Origin: Styela clava
Taxonomy: Eukaryota; Chordata; Ascidiacea; Stolidobranchia; Styelidae
Assembly: GCF_964204865.1 (NCBI RefSeq)
Contig: NC_135250.1
Coordinates: 8,804,001 to 8,868,000 of the forward strand
Reading direction: 5' to 3'
Length of the DNA stretch: 64,000 nucleotides
Part shown: positions 1 to 11,669 of the stretch, in pieces
Numbering within the stretch: position 1 is the stretch's first letter
Layout of the letters: each line of letters starts with the position of its first letter
Translations under genes and position numbers: made by a program
Notes under the pieces: generated by a model
Database searches by the model: none
Seen by the model: only the letters and a program-made list of their open reading frames with translations
Told to the model about the DNA's origin: nothing

Positions 1-659
1 ATATTTAAATTGGCTGAGAGGAATAGGATAGGCTATACGCCAAAGATATTGCAAAAACACAATTAGTAGAAAATTATGAATACATGGGTTATAATAAATC
101 TAGTATGAATGGTAGAAATGAGTATCGAATTAACCCACCACGACAGAATCCAGGTTCCTCTTCGCTTCTAGAATTTCGTCTAGGAAACTCATTTTCATTT
201 GCCGTTTCTCAATCTATTAAAATATATTCACGAATTATTTTTATCAAAGATGGTATCACAGTGAATTGGAATAAAACCGACTTACCATGTTGGACTTTTG
301 AAACCATTTTTCTTGATTTCCTCTATTTTTGGCTTTTTAAAAGCCGATTTTGCTTTTTATCCTCATCGCTCGCGTCTGCAACCCGTTATCTACAGATGTG
401 AAGTCAGGTAGACACTTTCTAGTCTAGGCCACTTCTGGCATGAGGTGTGTATTGTTGCCAGTGGTAACCGGATTTGAGTAATAACTAGCCTGATATAAAC
501 TGCGACACTTAAACAGTATAACGTTTGTAACTACCCACAAATAATCAAGACTTTTCCGTTTGATCAAGGCGTAGAATGTTCCTAAAAACACCTGGCATGT
601 TTACCAATACATAATCTACTAAATAGCAGTCAAATAAGCACATTACTTTTCAGATATTG

Positions 660-888
660 ACGATTTGTTATTACTTTCACTGGCTGACCTATAGTTTATA
701 TTTATGGTGGTCTCATGTTGTTTTGATCTAACGCTGTCATTTTGTTTGTTATCCCCATGATCAGCCTTGGAACATTTTAAATATTCCTTCTTAAATTTTC
801 TTAAGTCTCTTCTCCTTTGACTTCTCGAAAGCCGTTTTTGCTATTCATCACCTGCGTCTGCAACAGGTTTGCAGCACGCAAGTCCCAT
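660..888 (-). pseudogene. MGLACCK exon copy 1, in-frame stop
   Basis: This is the first of four copies of a short frame starting M-G-L-A-C-C-K. The Trp codon after A-G-D-E in the intact copies is a TAG stop here, at about residue 16, so no long frame is open. The rest of the copy (basic stretch, then Y-L-K-C-S) is otherwise well kept. The family is not recognised. Gly2 followed by two Cys looks like a myristoylation plus palmitoylation signal, which is inference. Confidence 0.6.
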
Positions 889-989
889 ATTCTCCGCCAG
901 TGAAAACAGATAAGAACTTGGAATCCAAGTCACTTCTGGACCTATTTTACTACTTAAGTTGAAATCACTTTAGTAGTTTCATGTTGTTT

Positions 990-1154
990 TTATCTAACGC
1001 TGTCATTTCGTTTGTTATCCCCATGATCAGCATTGGAACATTTTAAATATTCCTTCTTGAATTTTCTTAAGTCTCTTCTCCTTTGACTTCTCGAAATCCG
1101 ATTTTGGGATTCATCACCTGCGTCTGCAACAGGTTTGCAGCACGCAAGTCCCAT
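990..1154 (-). pseudogene. MGLACCK exon copy 2, premature stop
   Basis: This second copy has Trp to Ser (D-E-S-Q-N-R) and stops after S-V-R, because TCA has become TAA where intact copies continue S-K-Q-H-E-T. Its upstream side is fused directly to the junction of the next 1.2-kb unit at about 1153, so it lacks the upstream sequence shared by copies 1, 3 and 4. It is probably non-functional. Confidence 0.55.
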
Positions 1155-1921
1155 ATTTAAATTGGCTGAGAGGAATAGGATATACGTCAACGTTATTGCA
1201 AAAACACTATTAGTAGAAAATTATGAATAAATAGGTTATAATAAATCTAGTATGGATGGTAGAACCGTAGTGGTATATATTTACGGTAGAACTGAGTATC
1301 GAATAAACCCACCACGACAGAGTCCAGGTTCCTCTTCGCTTCTAGAATTTCTTCAAGGAGAGTCATTTTCATTTGCGGTTTCTCAATCTATTAAAATATA
1401 TTCACGAATTATTTTTTTTAAAGATGGTACCACAGTGATTTGGAATTAAACCGACTTACCATGTTGGACTTTTGAAACCATTTTTTTAAATTTACCTTGA
1501 TTTCCTCTATTTTTGGCTTTTTAAAAGCCGATTTTGCTTTTTATCCTCATCGCTCGCGTCTGCAACCAGTTATCTAGAGATGTGAAGTCAGGTAGAAACT
1601 CTCTAGTCTAGGCCACTCCTGGCATGATGTGTGTATTGTTGCCAGTGGTGACCGGATTTGAGTAATAACTAGTCTGGTATAAACTGCGACACTTAAACGG
1701 TATAACGTTTGTAACTACCCACAAACAATCAGGACTTTTCTGTTTGATCAAGACGTAGAATGTTTCTAAAAACATCTGGCATGTTTACCAATACATAATC
1801 TACTAATAGCAGTCAAATAAGCACATTACTTTATCAGATATTGACGATTTGTTATTACTTTCACTGGCTGGCCTATTGTTTATATTTATAATGCCTGTAA
1901 ATTAAACGCACAAACTAGAAC

Positions 1922-2122
1922 TTAAGTTGAAATCACTTTAGTGGTCTCATGTTGTTTTGATCTAACGCTGTAATTTTGTTTGTTATTCCCATGATCAGCC
2001 TTGGAACATTTTAAATATTCCTTCTTAAATTTTTTTAATTCTCTTCTCCTTTGACTTCTGAAAAGCCGTTTTTGCCATTCATCACCTGCGTCTGAAACAG
2101 CTTTGCAGCACGCAAGTCCCAT
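1922..2122 (-). CDS. MGLACCK short exon, copy 3
   Basis: This is an open copy of the repeated frame, about 66 aa from M-G-L-A-C-C-K to the stop. In order it has the possible dual-acylation N-terminus, D-E-W-Q-K, a basic stretch S-Q-R-R-R-E-L-K-K-F-K-K, then E-Y-L-K-C-S-K-A-D-H-G. An in-frame Met lies 15 codons upstream, but the MG start is the one common to all four copies. Either this is a small protein or it is a 5' coding exon whose later exons lie left of the window; an A-A-GTGATT donor-like site falls near the end. The protein family is not recognised. Confidence 0.4.
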   Translation of the reverse strand: MGLACCKAVSDAGDEWQKRLFRSQRRRELKKFKKEYLKCSKADHGNNKQNYSVRSKQHETTKVIST

Positions 2123-2187
2123 ATTCTTCGCCAGAGAAAACAGATAATAACTTGGAATCCAAGTCACTTCTGGACCTCTTTTACTAC

Positions 2188-2388
2188 TTAAATTGAAATC
2201 AGTTTGATGGTCTCATGTTGTTTTGATCTAACGCTGTCATTTTGTTTGTTATCCCCATGATCAGCCTTGGAACATTTTAAATATTCCTTCTTAAATTTTC
2301 TTAACTCTCTTCTCCTTTGACTTCTCGAAAGCCGTTTTTGCCATTCATCACCTGCGTCTGCAACAGGTTTGCAGCACGCAAGTCCCAT
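2188..2388 (-). CDS. MGLACCK short exon, copy 4
   Basis: This is the second open copy, 266 bp from copy 3, with M-G-L-A-C-C-K-P-V-A-D-A-G-D-E-W-Q-K and the same basic middle section. Most differences from copy 3 are substitutions that keep the frame (P/A, A/S, S/F, R/K), which suggests recent duplication and possibly some coding constraint. No known family is recognised. If the N-terminus is used as a coding start, membrane anchoring by acylation is the natural guess. Confidence 0.4.
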   Translation of the reverse strand: MGLACCKPVADAGDEWQKRLSRSQRRRELRKFKKEYLKCSKADHGDNKQNDSVRSKQHETIKLISI

Positions 2389-2433
2389 ATTCTCCGCCAG
2401 CGAAAACAGATAAGTACTTGGAACCCAAGTCAC

Positions 2434-4647
2434 TACTGGACTTATTTATGGACAGTTACTAGTGGTAACTGAATATGAAACATTGTGATGCCATTGAGGT
2501 AATCAAAAATGATTTCTTGGTTACAAACGGTAAAACCACTGACTATTGGAATATCTTGTCGATAGTGACCTCACAATGATATCCAAAATCGAAGTTGATC
2601 TGGCTTGTGCGGCGAAAGTCCCTTCAAGTGGGATGCTATTCACGTAGCGATTAGCTCGAAATCCCGCCGATTTGTTGACATTCCATCCGCAACAACAGTA
2701 TGTATCCGAAGACATCTTCTCTCACACGCTGACAAAAGTTGATAGCTAGTTGTCCTGGTGGAGTGACAGTTGTCGGATACAGTGATTTCGCTACACCCCA
2801 ATATAGGGTGTGAAAATTTCAAATTTTCAACGAAAATCGACCCAGATTCGGAAACGGCCTTTGATGACGTAGTAGTGAGAACTCATTCCAGAAATTAGCT
2901 CCCTCGCCATTGACGAGTAAGGTGTTCAACCTCTGTTTTTGGCGTTTAAATCTAGTTTCTCATCGCTTAGTTTGATAAAGATTGAAACAATAATGTATTG
3001 TTACGCCTAAATGCTAATGCATAAGGAGTTCTGAATGTGAGGAGATCAAGCCAAGGCGTTTTATGTAATGATCGTACCGGTACGTCAGGAGGCTTTGAAG
3101 AACTGATTCTAGAGTAAGTATTTACCACTATATTTCGTTTATCGACTGTTTGATAAAATATTTAGTCAAAGCATGATCATACGCAATCACACTTTTGTAT
3201 GAACGACAAATACAAATCGCCAATTTGTACATTTACCAAAAGAGTGATAGTCTACTACCGGTACCAGATAAACGTAGAATCCCAATAATGGCTTAGATTT
3301 TTTCACATTATCATGCAACAAGACACTGTTGTATGTTAAACCTTACTAAACTGTCTGGTGATATTACCCTGATCTTATTTTTATGTCTGTTCTTTCAATT
3401 TAATTTGTATACTTCTTTTCTTACTTCTTTTTTTTTTTTTCTACTTCAAGACAGATCCATCCCTGTGAAATCTGCTGTAACCACCAACTACACACTCCAT
3501 ACGTTACGGTAGTGTTTGCGCATATACCGGTACAGTCAGTTAGTTTATATATACCGGAAATATAATAAAAAGACTAGTTATAGGATCAGATAAGCAGAGT
3601 AAACAAACATGAATTATAAAATCTAGATAATTTGAGACAAAAAATGGCCTGGTATGCGCTTTTCCACTTGAAAATATATCGCAGCAAAAGGTCCCGCACA
3701 GAACTCGAGTAGCCTACGTCTTGACCTCGATTAGTTGAGTTTACTGCAATTTCTCATAATGCAATAATATTATTTAAAGATATTGGTATTGATTTAAATC
3801 ACAAAAGCTTCCTCCAAATGCGCCGCCCAATAGAACTAGCACACGGTTCAAAATGAGTACACAGAATGCTATAATTGCCTGTGACCTAATGCAAAGTTTC
3901 GCCGACGAGTTCTCACTACTACGTCATCAACGTGACATACTAATTTGCGTTCGATTTTGGCAGGGTCGACATTTAAAAATACGAGTCTCGCAAACGAAGT
4001 CCATTTTATGCAAATGGTAAACGCCAAAAATCTAAATAAATTATATAGAATCAAATTTGCTACAAAAATGATTGCGTGATAACCCACCTTTAACCCTTCA
4101 TGTGGTACCTTTTGAGTTTTAGATACCGTCTATTGTTACATCATTGTCACAGTTTAAGCACGTTTATTTCGTCACAATTGAATTATACCGGTATCTTATG
4201 TATACGTATGGGTATTAGGATTACACACTGCAGTATTTTAGATATTAGCCGTATATTAAGAAAGCTTAAAGATGTCACAAAACGAAAACTAGGCACTGAA
4301 AACAGACGTTTTTTAGATGAATGACAGCGTTTCCATTTCTTTATTGAAAAGAATCAAACTTCATCGATTTGTCTTCTTACAAACAAAATATTTCAGTTCT
4401 GAAGGAATACAACATTATGCGCCATTATGATCATTTGACGCGCGTATTTCAAAATTTAATTCATTGCTTAATTCATACAAAAGTCAAACAAACATGTTCA
4501 AAAAATGTGAAATGTGTAACAAAGCAACCCATAAGTAGCCATTCATACAATGCCAGATGAGCAAGTAAAATAAAAAGCTGGGGAATATACTGGTCGGATA
4601 CCAAGCAATTGGTAGAGAAACCTCACTCCTGATTGTCCGAATATAGT
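2434..4647. other. Non-coding, with an inverted DDVVVRT relic pair
   Basis: I see no intact gene. A 23-bp sequence at 2862-2884 occurs again, exactly inverted, at about 3909-3931. Read in opposite directions, both places encode D-D-V-V-V-R-T, followed by R-N two to three residues later and preceded by D-P, so similarity extends at protein level beyond the exact match. The left copy soon hits a stop. These look like two decayed copies of one coding exon, or the ends of a roughly 1-kb inverted element. The other short frames here show no recognisable domain. Confidence 0.4.
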
Positions 4648-4772
4648 CAGTGGTGGGATTCAGCCGGTTTAGCATTACTGGTTACTGCCAATGACTTTTT
4701 GTAACAGAACCGGGTAAAAAATATGACTTTTGTAACGGAACCGGCTGACAAAAAAATTGAATTCCACCACTG
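4648..4772. mobile_element. hAT-type MITE, perfect 8-bp TSD
   Basis: The element is 125 bp long. It opens with CAGTGGTGGGATTCAGCCGG and closes with the inverted form (AACCGGCTGAC, then CCACCACTG). It is flanked on both sides by the direct 8-bp duplication AATATAGT (4640-4647 and 4773-4780). Ends of the CAGNG type together with an 8-bp target duplication define the hAT superfamily. It has no coding capacity. Confidence 0.9.
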
Positions 4773-4780
4773 AATATAGT

Positions 4781-6925
4781 GTACTAAAAAGGTCGATTAA
4801 TATACTAAAATGACATGTAATTATTACAAAAAAAGCATTGCCACAATCTTACCAATTAAACAGAATAATACTCATTTAGCACCAGTAAGAAACATTATTT
4901 ACTCAATATATGGCTTGCAAGACGCGATGATTTGAGAGGGCACTGTTGATGAATCTAACCAACTGAATCCCGTTTTAAACAACAAGATCTTCCTTAACTG
5001 AAATAGTAAAAATAAGATTCTGTAATTAATCTTCCTTTTTTAAAACAAACCATTGGGAGGAAACCCTTTTGTTTGAATCTTCAAAGCACAATTTTAGACA
5101 GTTGTTGGCCTATTTATTATTCAAGTTCGATACATTTGATAACATTAACGGTACAAGCATTTACAAAACATAGTAGCCGTCCAGAAAATCAAACTTGCTG
5201 CTTATGTGACATCCCAATTCTGAATGTACAGTTTTGGCGATATGCTTTTTAGATCAAAAAATACCTTTCAAAGAATTTCTTTAGTAAATTTTGAGAACTT
5301 GTTGATTTTGTCTTATACGACGGTATCTAAAAGTTCTATTCATGTAGAAAAATATGGTAACAAAATAAGGGGGTTCTCACGAATCTAATGAATATGGTGT
5401 GAATAAGTTTCAAACAAACCCTCCGGAACGAGTTTATTTTTGACTTGAACGAAGAACGACATTTTCATTTCATAAAAAGCAACATAGTTGAAAACACAAA
5501 AATTCGTCCTAATTAATTATAACAAATCTAAAAAATTACATTTCAGGTTTCTGTAAATTAAAAAAAAAGATTAAACACGTCTGTCTAAACAAGTTTAAAA
5601 TCGAAGAACGTCAAATATACATACATATCACATCACTTAACACAGTGTTGTCGCTCTGGAGTTATTGATAAATCCACTTTGGTTCCATATTTTTCAAGCT
5701 AGTAAAATAAATGAATATTTTCTAATAAATCTCTTAAAAATATTTATATATATACTTATTGTAAATGTCACTAACCAACATGATTATGACAGAACTTTAC
5801 AAGTCATTTATTGGTATGCAGGCTACCTAGTGGGACTTCTGGCTTTCCTTAGATTGAACAATGCCCTTCAAATTTGGCTTATATGTCATTGTTGCCAACC
5901 GAAGCAGTTATTTCACATGAATGTCAATCAGAAAAGATCCATGATTTGATTTCACGTTTTTTTAGGGTAGAAAACAAAGATTCACAGACAAATGTTGGAC
6001 CGCACATTGACAATATCCCTAGCGCATCTCGTTTGACATTGGGGTAGTTTTCCATCGGCATGCTTACCATAACCTAATGGTCACTTCCCTCTCATAAAGA
6101 TCAACCATTTTCAACTCAGTTGCAGCCTCATCTCAGACTAGAGGAAATTTCAAGCAATCAGCTTCAGAAGTAAATGTGTCGTTCCATCTCCATTTGGCAG
6201 AATGGGAGCGATTTCAGCCGGGAATAATAATTTTGCTAGTGTTGTCTATCCGTCTCCTGCTGTCCCTTCGATTAAGATGTGTGGTGATAACTCGATTCTT
6301 TCGCTTCGTGCTTCAATTGCTGCGAATAGCAGGATGGTCTCTATTTCTTTTCTTTTTAGTACATGCTTCTTTCATTTGGTTTCTTCGATGTTGTTCTGTA
6401 TATATTATGCGGTACAATATGCTTTGATTGGTGGCAGATGAACACTCTTATTGTCGTTGAGTTTTGCTATTTTCTTCGATAGCCTGGAGTCTGTGATTGT
6501 TGGCCATCTTTTATAATTTAAATGATCGATTTATAAGCACATCGCTATTTGCAGTCCAAAATTGTCTTGTAATAGGGCACTCCATACGCCTGTTTTAGGC
6601 TTTGCCAAATTTATTGTACAGTTCTTATATGCGTTCTCTGTACCCTTCCCTTTCGTCAGTTAGCCAGAGACATGGTGCCGCCATCCCCGATACACACCAG
6701 AATACCATGGGCTGACCCACAAGTATTCACGGTTTTCGAAGGACCCGTGCATATCCACGTGGTTCCAATTTTAATACACTGATTGGGCATGCCAGACTGC
6801 CGTCTGGGTCGGACGTGTTTTTGTTGCTCTGTTAGATGAAAGATCAATCAATGCTGTTGGACTGAGAATGCTACGCGCTGTGTGTTTCGGTATTTACTAT
6901 TAGATTTGTATCTTGTTAAATCAAC
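4781..6925. other. Intergenic, no gene seen
   Basis: This AT-rich stretch has only short open frames. The longest (5665-5949, +) has no homologue I recognise and no supporting splice pattern. Overlapping frames at 6176-6441 are low in information. I see no repeat with clear ends. Confidence 0.5.
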
Positions 6926-7024
6926 ATGATCAAGGCCCATCCACCGGAATTAAAGAAGTTTATGGATAAAAGATTGGATTTAAAGTTTGTGTTTGGCAGT
7001 CGTCGGCTGCGGTCGCATTTTTGA
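6926..7024 (+). pseudogene. SNRPG: snRNP Sm protein G fragment (pseudogene)
   Basis: A start codon opens a frame reading M-I-K-A-H-P-P-E-L-K-K-F-M-D-K-R-L-D-L-K, which matches the strongly conserved N-terminus of Sm protein G (SNRPG), a core spliceosomal snRNP subunit. The real protein continues as an Sm fold of about 76 aa. Here similarity fades after about 25 codons and the frame stops after 32 residues. No intron donor marks the break. The simplest reading is a 5' fragment of a retro-copied or decayed SNRPG gene. An isolated first exon of a live gene is less likely, because the second Sm motif is not visible downstream. Confidence 0.6.
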
Positions 7025-9301
7025 ACGGCGCAGAAAGATTAGATTGACAACAATGAACCAGCACTTAAGGAATATCAACAAGCAAAGGCCGAAATATGAA
7101 ATTACATGGCAGCATAAAGGCAACATACGGACATCATAACAGAATCGAAAGATGAATACAACAGGGATTGATTCAGATATTTTATTTTGTGACAAAGAGT
7201 ATGATATACTGCTATTTCTAGAAATTCCGCTTGAATACTGAGTATTCAACTATATATGTGTAAATAGTTTGCAGTGTAACTTACAGTGTAACATTTTTAA
7301 ACATTCATTTAGTGGCATATTTTTGATTTGTACTCTCTGTGTGTATACCGGTACTGTTTTAACAATGTTGGCCACGTCAATGTATCAATTAGGCTACAGA
7401 CCTACTCACGTGTGATAAGTGTTTTTCCTAATAATTGCTTTTATGAGTGTCCGCACACCGAATTTGCCGCCATGGTTTTGCGTTTGTTTGTATATTAAAC
7501 CACTTATCACCTTTTCCGCAATGCCCAATCTAGCAATCAGTGTAGTTTTTCATGGCTTGGTTTTTCTTAAAGCTTTCATGGCTTCATGAGTATGACTATC
7601 GTCGCAAATTTATTACATTCCACTCCCCACATTATCTTTGCATGAGGTTGTAGGTATTGGTCATTATCAACGTAATTGTTGAAAGAGAGTACAACAGCCC
7701 GAAAGTTTATTACTATCGTGTATTTTGTTTTTTAAGTTTGGCCCAAGCCTCATTTAATTGGGCTTGTGTTTTTTGTGTGCGTGCTGGTGGGCAGGCACAT
7801 GAGATACTTCATGTTTTGAACTTTTTTGTAGGTTTTGCCTGCCCTCCAGAATTCTCCATTTTAAATTTAGGTTTGTTATGGAGTTTTCGAAATAAACTAT
7901 CTATCTATCTATCTATGTTCAGCGAAGTGAACGCCCAGGCATAAGGCCGCTTTGGCTGCATCTTCTCCGGCTGCCATCCAAATTCTTCTTCGTCGATCCG
8001 CCTCTTCCGGGTGCTGCAGTATTCGATTAAATCGTAAATAGATACTACTACGGTTAAACTTTCTATCAAATCTTCTTCTGAACCGCGCTTCATATTCGTC
8101 GTATAAAACGTTTAAATATTTTAAGCGGACTTAAACTAACATCTGGTTGGTAGTGGATCTTTCAGTAAACATTATCAGTGCTACAATTTAAATCGTTGTT
8201 GTTCTTCAGTCCTTTAAATTCTATTATGTATTTCATTCACTGTATAACAGTGTGTATCCATCTTCATTAAATCCCGGAAACGTGTATTTAGATACTGAGA
8301 TTTTAGATCTCCATTCACAGCTTCGCCATATCAACCGTATTATACCATCGTATATTATTTGTATCAATTGTTGATGTTGTTTTTGACGGGTTTGTTAAAT
8401 CTACTTTATGTTGTTGTTTCTGACAGTGATGCATTGTACACGGCTTTATCCCCGATCTTATTTTTCTGCTTCCTGGTAGACATGATAACTGTAATTCTGG
8501 CCCGGCTGTTGTTTCCCACCGGTCAAATTTTTCAGATACACCGCCTGATGATTGCCCGTTTGTGGTGTTGATGTTCTCCCATATCGTGAGGTACATTAGT
8601 GGTACGATACTCCTCCTGTTTGTGTCGCTGTTGACGGTCTGCCAAAGTTCATCGGGTGATATAACGTCGTTGTTAGATTCTTTACTCTGAAGTATTCGTA
8701 TACAGTAAATGGGTTTGACCACGGTAAAAATCGTTTCCTTGTACTACTTTTCCAATTTGTTAGTAGTTTAAAGCCTTCTGTTCTTGATTAACTTTCAAAG
8801 AAATGTCCTCCTTCGAATTGGTCTATCCATTCGTCTTGGACGTCAGGTGGTGGCGGACATCCTTCTGATCTCCTCCGGATTTCCATGCTCCGTATTGTAT
8901 ACGTTCTCGCCTTTGCATAGGTCGCTAAGACTGTTCCCTTTGTCCAGTTTGTGTCCACTTCTATATGATCATGGATAATTGTACCACTTCCATTAGAAGC
9001 ATGGGTCGCATTAGATCTGGTCTTGCTAACGCTGCTATCATGTTCTATCTCAAGTAATTTGTTTGCTGGTTCATCTTTTTTTCACTCCTCCTCTGACATC
9101 ATTTGTTGACTGTTCTCTTTGTCGTTTCCGAGCTCTATTTATATTTGTTATCCGGCCATAATGTTTTGGTTTGGCAGCACCTCCTCTGGCTAAGTTATCT
9201 ACTGCCATTGCCGGTCCTTCTACTTCTTCATTTTCATCTGCACTTCATTTACTTCACTAAAATATTGAAGCGCGTTGACCGCCGAATTTCGTTTTTGATA
9301 C
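7025..9301. other. Intergenic, ends of old repeats, no intact gene
   Basis: No intact gene is seen. A (CTAT)n microsatellite at about 7897-7916 directly follows AATAAA-like sequence. That arrangement resembles the microsatellite tail of a non-LTR retroelement, but no reverse transcriptase motif is visible upstream. Minus-strand frames between 7905 and 8978 (one of 135 codons) have a protein-like composition but are broken by stops and match no family I know. They could be remnants of a mobile element. Confidence 0.4.
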
Positions 9302-9500
9302 TTACGACATCCGTTGTAGTGCAATAAACCCGTCTCACCACAATGAATTTGATTGTGAGATAATAATGGACGATTGCCAATTTGCCGATTATTTCCAATT
9401 TTTTCATCAAGTTTGATACGATTACGACATCCGTTGTAGTGCAATAAACGCGTCTCACAACAATGAATTTGATTGTGAGATAATAATGGACGATTGCCAA
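9302..9500. repeat. Two-copy tandem repeat, 120-bp period
   Basis: Positions 9302-9380 and 9422-9500 are nearly identical direct copies (79 bp each) that start TTACGACATCCGTTGTAGTG and end GGACGATTGCCAA. They are spaced exactly 120 bp apart with a 41-bp unique spacer. Open frames reported across them on the minus strand are products of the repeat. Confidence 0.9.
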
Positions 9501-9639
9501 GTAAGTTGAACGAGGGCGTTCATGTATCTTCGACGTAAAAGATGATTGTACAAGGAATCATAATATGTTTAGTCAAAACAAGATGAATCGCAGTTTGCAA
9601 GTTGATTTTATCTTTAAAATAAACAAGACGAAAGGAGCC

Positions 9640-9679
9640 ACATAAAACCGTCGCAAGAGCCGCGGGTTGGCCACTCCTG
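9640..9679. mobile_element. Orphan hAT terminus
   Basis: The sequence GCGGGTTGGCCACTCCTG ending at 9679 is the inverted form of a common hAT terminus (CAGGAGTGGCCAACC). A similar terminus in direct orientation is at 31040. No partner end is visible nearby, so this is a truncated or solo end. Confidence 0.45.
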
Positions 9680-9987
9680 ATCTAGCGCTCCCCTGGTTGG
9701 ATCAGTACCATTCTTCGATTGAATTACCTCCCCATCTGTTTTTTTTTTTTCGTCTCAACCAACGCCGCTCTTGCGCCTTAGACATTTTTTCTTTTTTTAC
9801 TCGTTTCCCCACTTTCTTCGTTTGTGCATTTGCAGGACGGCAGCCCCATAATAAAATTGGCCGAGACTATGCGTTTTCGATTTTGTACCGGTATTCGATT
9901 AGTGGTTATCAAGCTTTTTGAAAAATTACGCACAACGCTCGGTCCCCTTGCAATTTTTCTGATGATTGGCGGTCCACTAAACTAAAG

Positions 9988-10315
9988 CAGGGCTACTCAA
10001 CTATTTTTACCAAAGGTCCATTTAGAAAACTTCAAACTTACTGGGGTCCGGACATTACAGAAAATTTATTTCATTAAATAAACGAAACTTCAAATGCAAT
10101 ATTAAATCAAATACAAAGAGCAATGAATAACTCACAAATATGGATACAAATGTCGCACATCGGTACCAGTACGACAAACTGTGTAGTTGTGTATGTAGAT
10201 GGTATCAAAAATCACCTTAAACTATGAAACGAGCCAATATAAATAGGCAGACGGTCCAAATTGAATGATCAGAAGGTCCGGATTTGGACCGCGGTCCGCC
10301 AGTTGAGTAGCCCTG
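9988..10315. mobile_element. hAT-type MITE, 15-bp TIRs
   Basis: The 328-bp element begins CAGGGCTACTCAACT and ends with the exact inverse AGTTGAGTAGCCCTG. The flanks AACTAAAG (9980-9987) and CACTAAAG (10316-10323) agree at 7 of 8 positions, as expected for an ageing hAT target duplication. Its subterminal regions repeat GGTCCGGA-type motifs. It has no coding capacity. Confidence 0.88.
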
Positions 10316-10529
10316 CACTAAAGAATTGAAGGCAAATAAAAACGCGGTATATCAAGCATTCATCTATTGAATGACATTGAAAGTTTCAATTTGAAACAGT
10401 TCAATGAGATGGGTGCGCCTGCTGGGCTTCCACTAGTTCTTCTGTCTTGGATAATGCTCTCATATCGTGTCGCACGTCCATTCTGTTTCAACATTTTGTT
10501 TTAATAGCGAGTAACGTAGAAAAAGCTAC

Positions 10530-11669
10530 CTAACATTCGTAAGCTGTTGCAAATGGAATGGCCACTTTTAGTGCCATTTTAGCGACATCGGGATAGGACA
10601 GTGCTATTTCAATCCTAAATTCACTGCGGGGCATGTATTGAAAATTTAGTTTTGCACCCCAATCACTCACAAGATCGATGTACTGTTTTTGAATCAAACT
10701 GTCTTCCGAGGGTATATCGCTAATAAGTGATTCCAAACGGATTATTGATGAATCGATAATATTTTTTCAAAATCTGGTAAGGTGGGAAAATAACGGAAAA
10801 TTTTCTTCAGCAAGAATGGAAACGTGACGTTTCATGACAACGAGGATATTTTCTCGTATGTGAAGTTCATTTTCATCGAGAAATAAATTTAGAATTGGAT
10901 ATGGGGCATCGCTATTTTTTCATAAATCAGCAAAGAGACGAGAGTTCAGTGCGTTCGTTTTAATGAAGTTAACTACTTTAGCCACACTATTGAAGAAATT
11001 TTCCAATTCATCAAGCATAGTTTTCCCATGAGTGCTTGACGATGAATAATGCAGTGTGTACCAATATCGTCTGGGGACTTCTTTTTCACCAAAATCGGAA
11101 AACCGGAACGATAGCCAAGCATTGCCCACTGCACCGTCTGTGCAAACGCCAATGACATGCTTCCACTTGAGATCATGATCCTCAAAAAAACTTTTCAACT
11201 ATGCCAAATATTTCCTTTGCAGTTTGGTTAGACTGAGAGTTTCGCAAAACAAAAATTCTCCTTCTAAATGCTAAATTGCCAAAAAGGTAAACATCGAATT
11301 CTGTATCTTAGAGGTCACCTGTGAAGGTCAGAATTTCTCAACACGTTTGACATGATAATTTGGCAACAAGGCAAGATCAATTGTTGTCCAATGTTGTGGC
11401 CATTTTTTAGAAATTTCGTAGAAGGCTTTTAGCCCAGCTGCATTTTTCTCTCCAAAATACCCTGTACTATCAAGTCTTCATTCCATTGAATTTTCATCAT
11501 GACGACTGAAGGAGTCTTGATCTTTGGTTTTTGCACTGGAATGATGTGTTTCCAAGTCCTTTTTCAACTTGCTGGGCTTTAATGCAGAACTCTCGAACCC
11601 TGTGTTGCACAGAACGCACTGTGGTTTTTCTTCTCCACCAGAACTTATCACAGAAAAACCAAATTTCAC
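10530..11669 (-). pseudogene. Decayed ZBED5-like hAT transposase
   Basis: Read on the minus strand, several frames in order match the ZBED5/FAM200-like branch of hAT transposases. First comes a BED-type zinc finger start (V-K-F-G-F-S-V, then E-K-P-Q-C-V-L-C and K-P-S-K-L-K-K-D-L-E-T-H-H) near 11669-11530. Next is the catalytic core segment H-V-I-G-V-C-T-D-G-A, with V-V-N-F-I-K-T-N-A-L-N-S-R-L-F, near 11198-10920. Last is a C-terminal dimerisation stretch (Y-P-D-V-A-K-M-A-L, P-F-A-T-A-Y-E-C) near 10736-10530. Stops, frame changes and deletions separate the pieces, and the whole is far shorter than the roughly 600-aa family norm. It is dead. It is not clear whether the MITE at 9988-10315 belongs to it. 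Confidence 0.8.

Larger units (their letters stand above)
1..2388. repeat. Nested tandem array, two 1.2-kb units
   Basis: Two direct units (1-1152 and 1153-2388) begin with the same ATATTTAAATTGGCTGAGAG motif and stay highly similar throughout. Corresponding points are exactly 1,234 bp apart (888 to 2122, and 1154 to 2388). Inside each unit a second duplication with a 266-bp period carries two minus-strand copies of a short MGLACCK reading frame, so the array has two levels. The plus-strand open frames at 84-401 and 1252-1449 are homologous copies of the repeat itself and show no protein family. The array starts at the window edge and may continue to the left. Confidence 0.85.

Noticed and set aside
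5665-5949. 94-aa hydrophobic protein
   Set aside because: There is no homologue, splice support or conserved motif; an AT-rich frame gives Ile/Leu/Phe-rich translations by chance.
8315-8978. Retroelement or viral gene on the minus strand
   Set aside because: The composition is protein-like, but stops interrupt it and no reverse transcriptase, integrase, protease or capsid motif could be found.
9249-9500. Minus-strand repeat protein
   Set aside because: Its internal repetition is explained by the 120-bp DNA tandem repeat; there are no coding features otherwise.
9302-9500. CRISPR-like array
   Set aside because: There are only two copies, of 79 bp, in an animal genome; no array of short spaced repeats occurs anywhere in the window.
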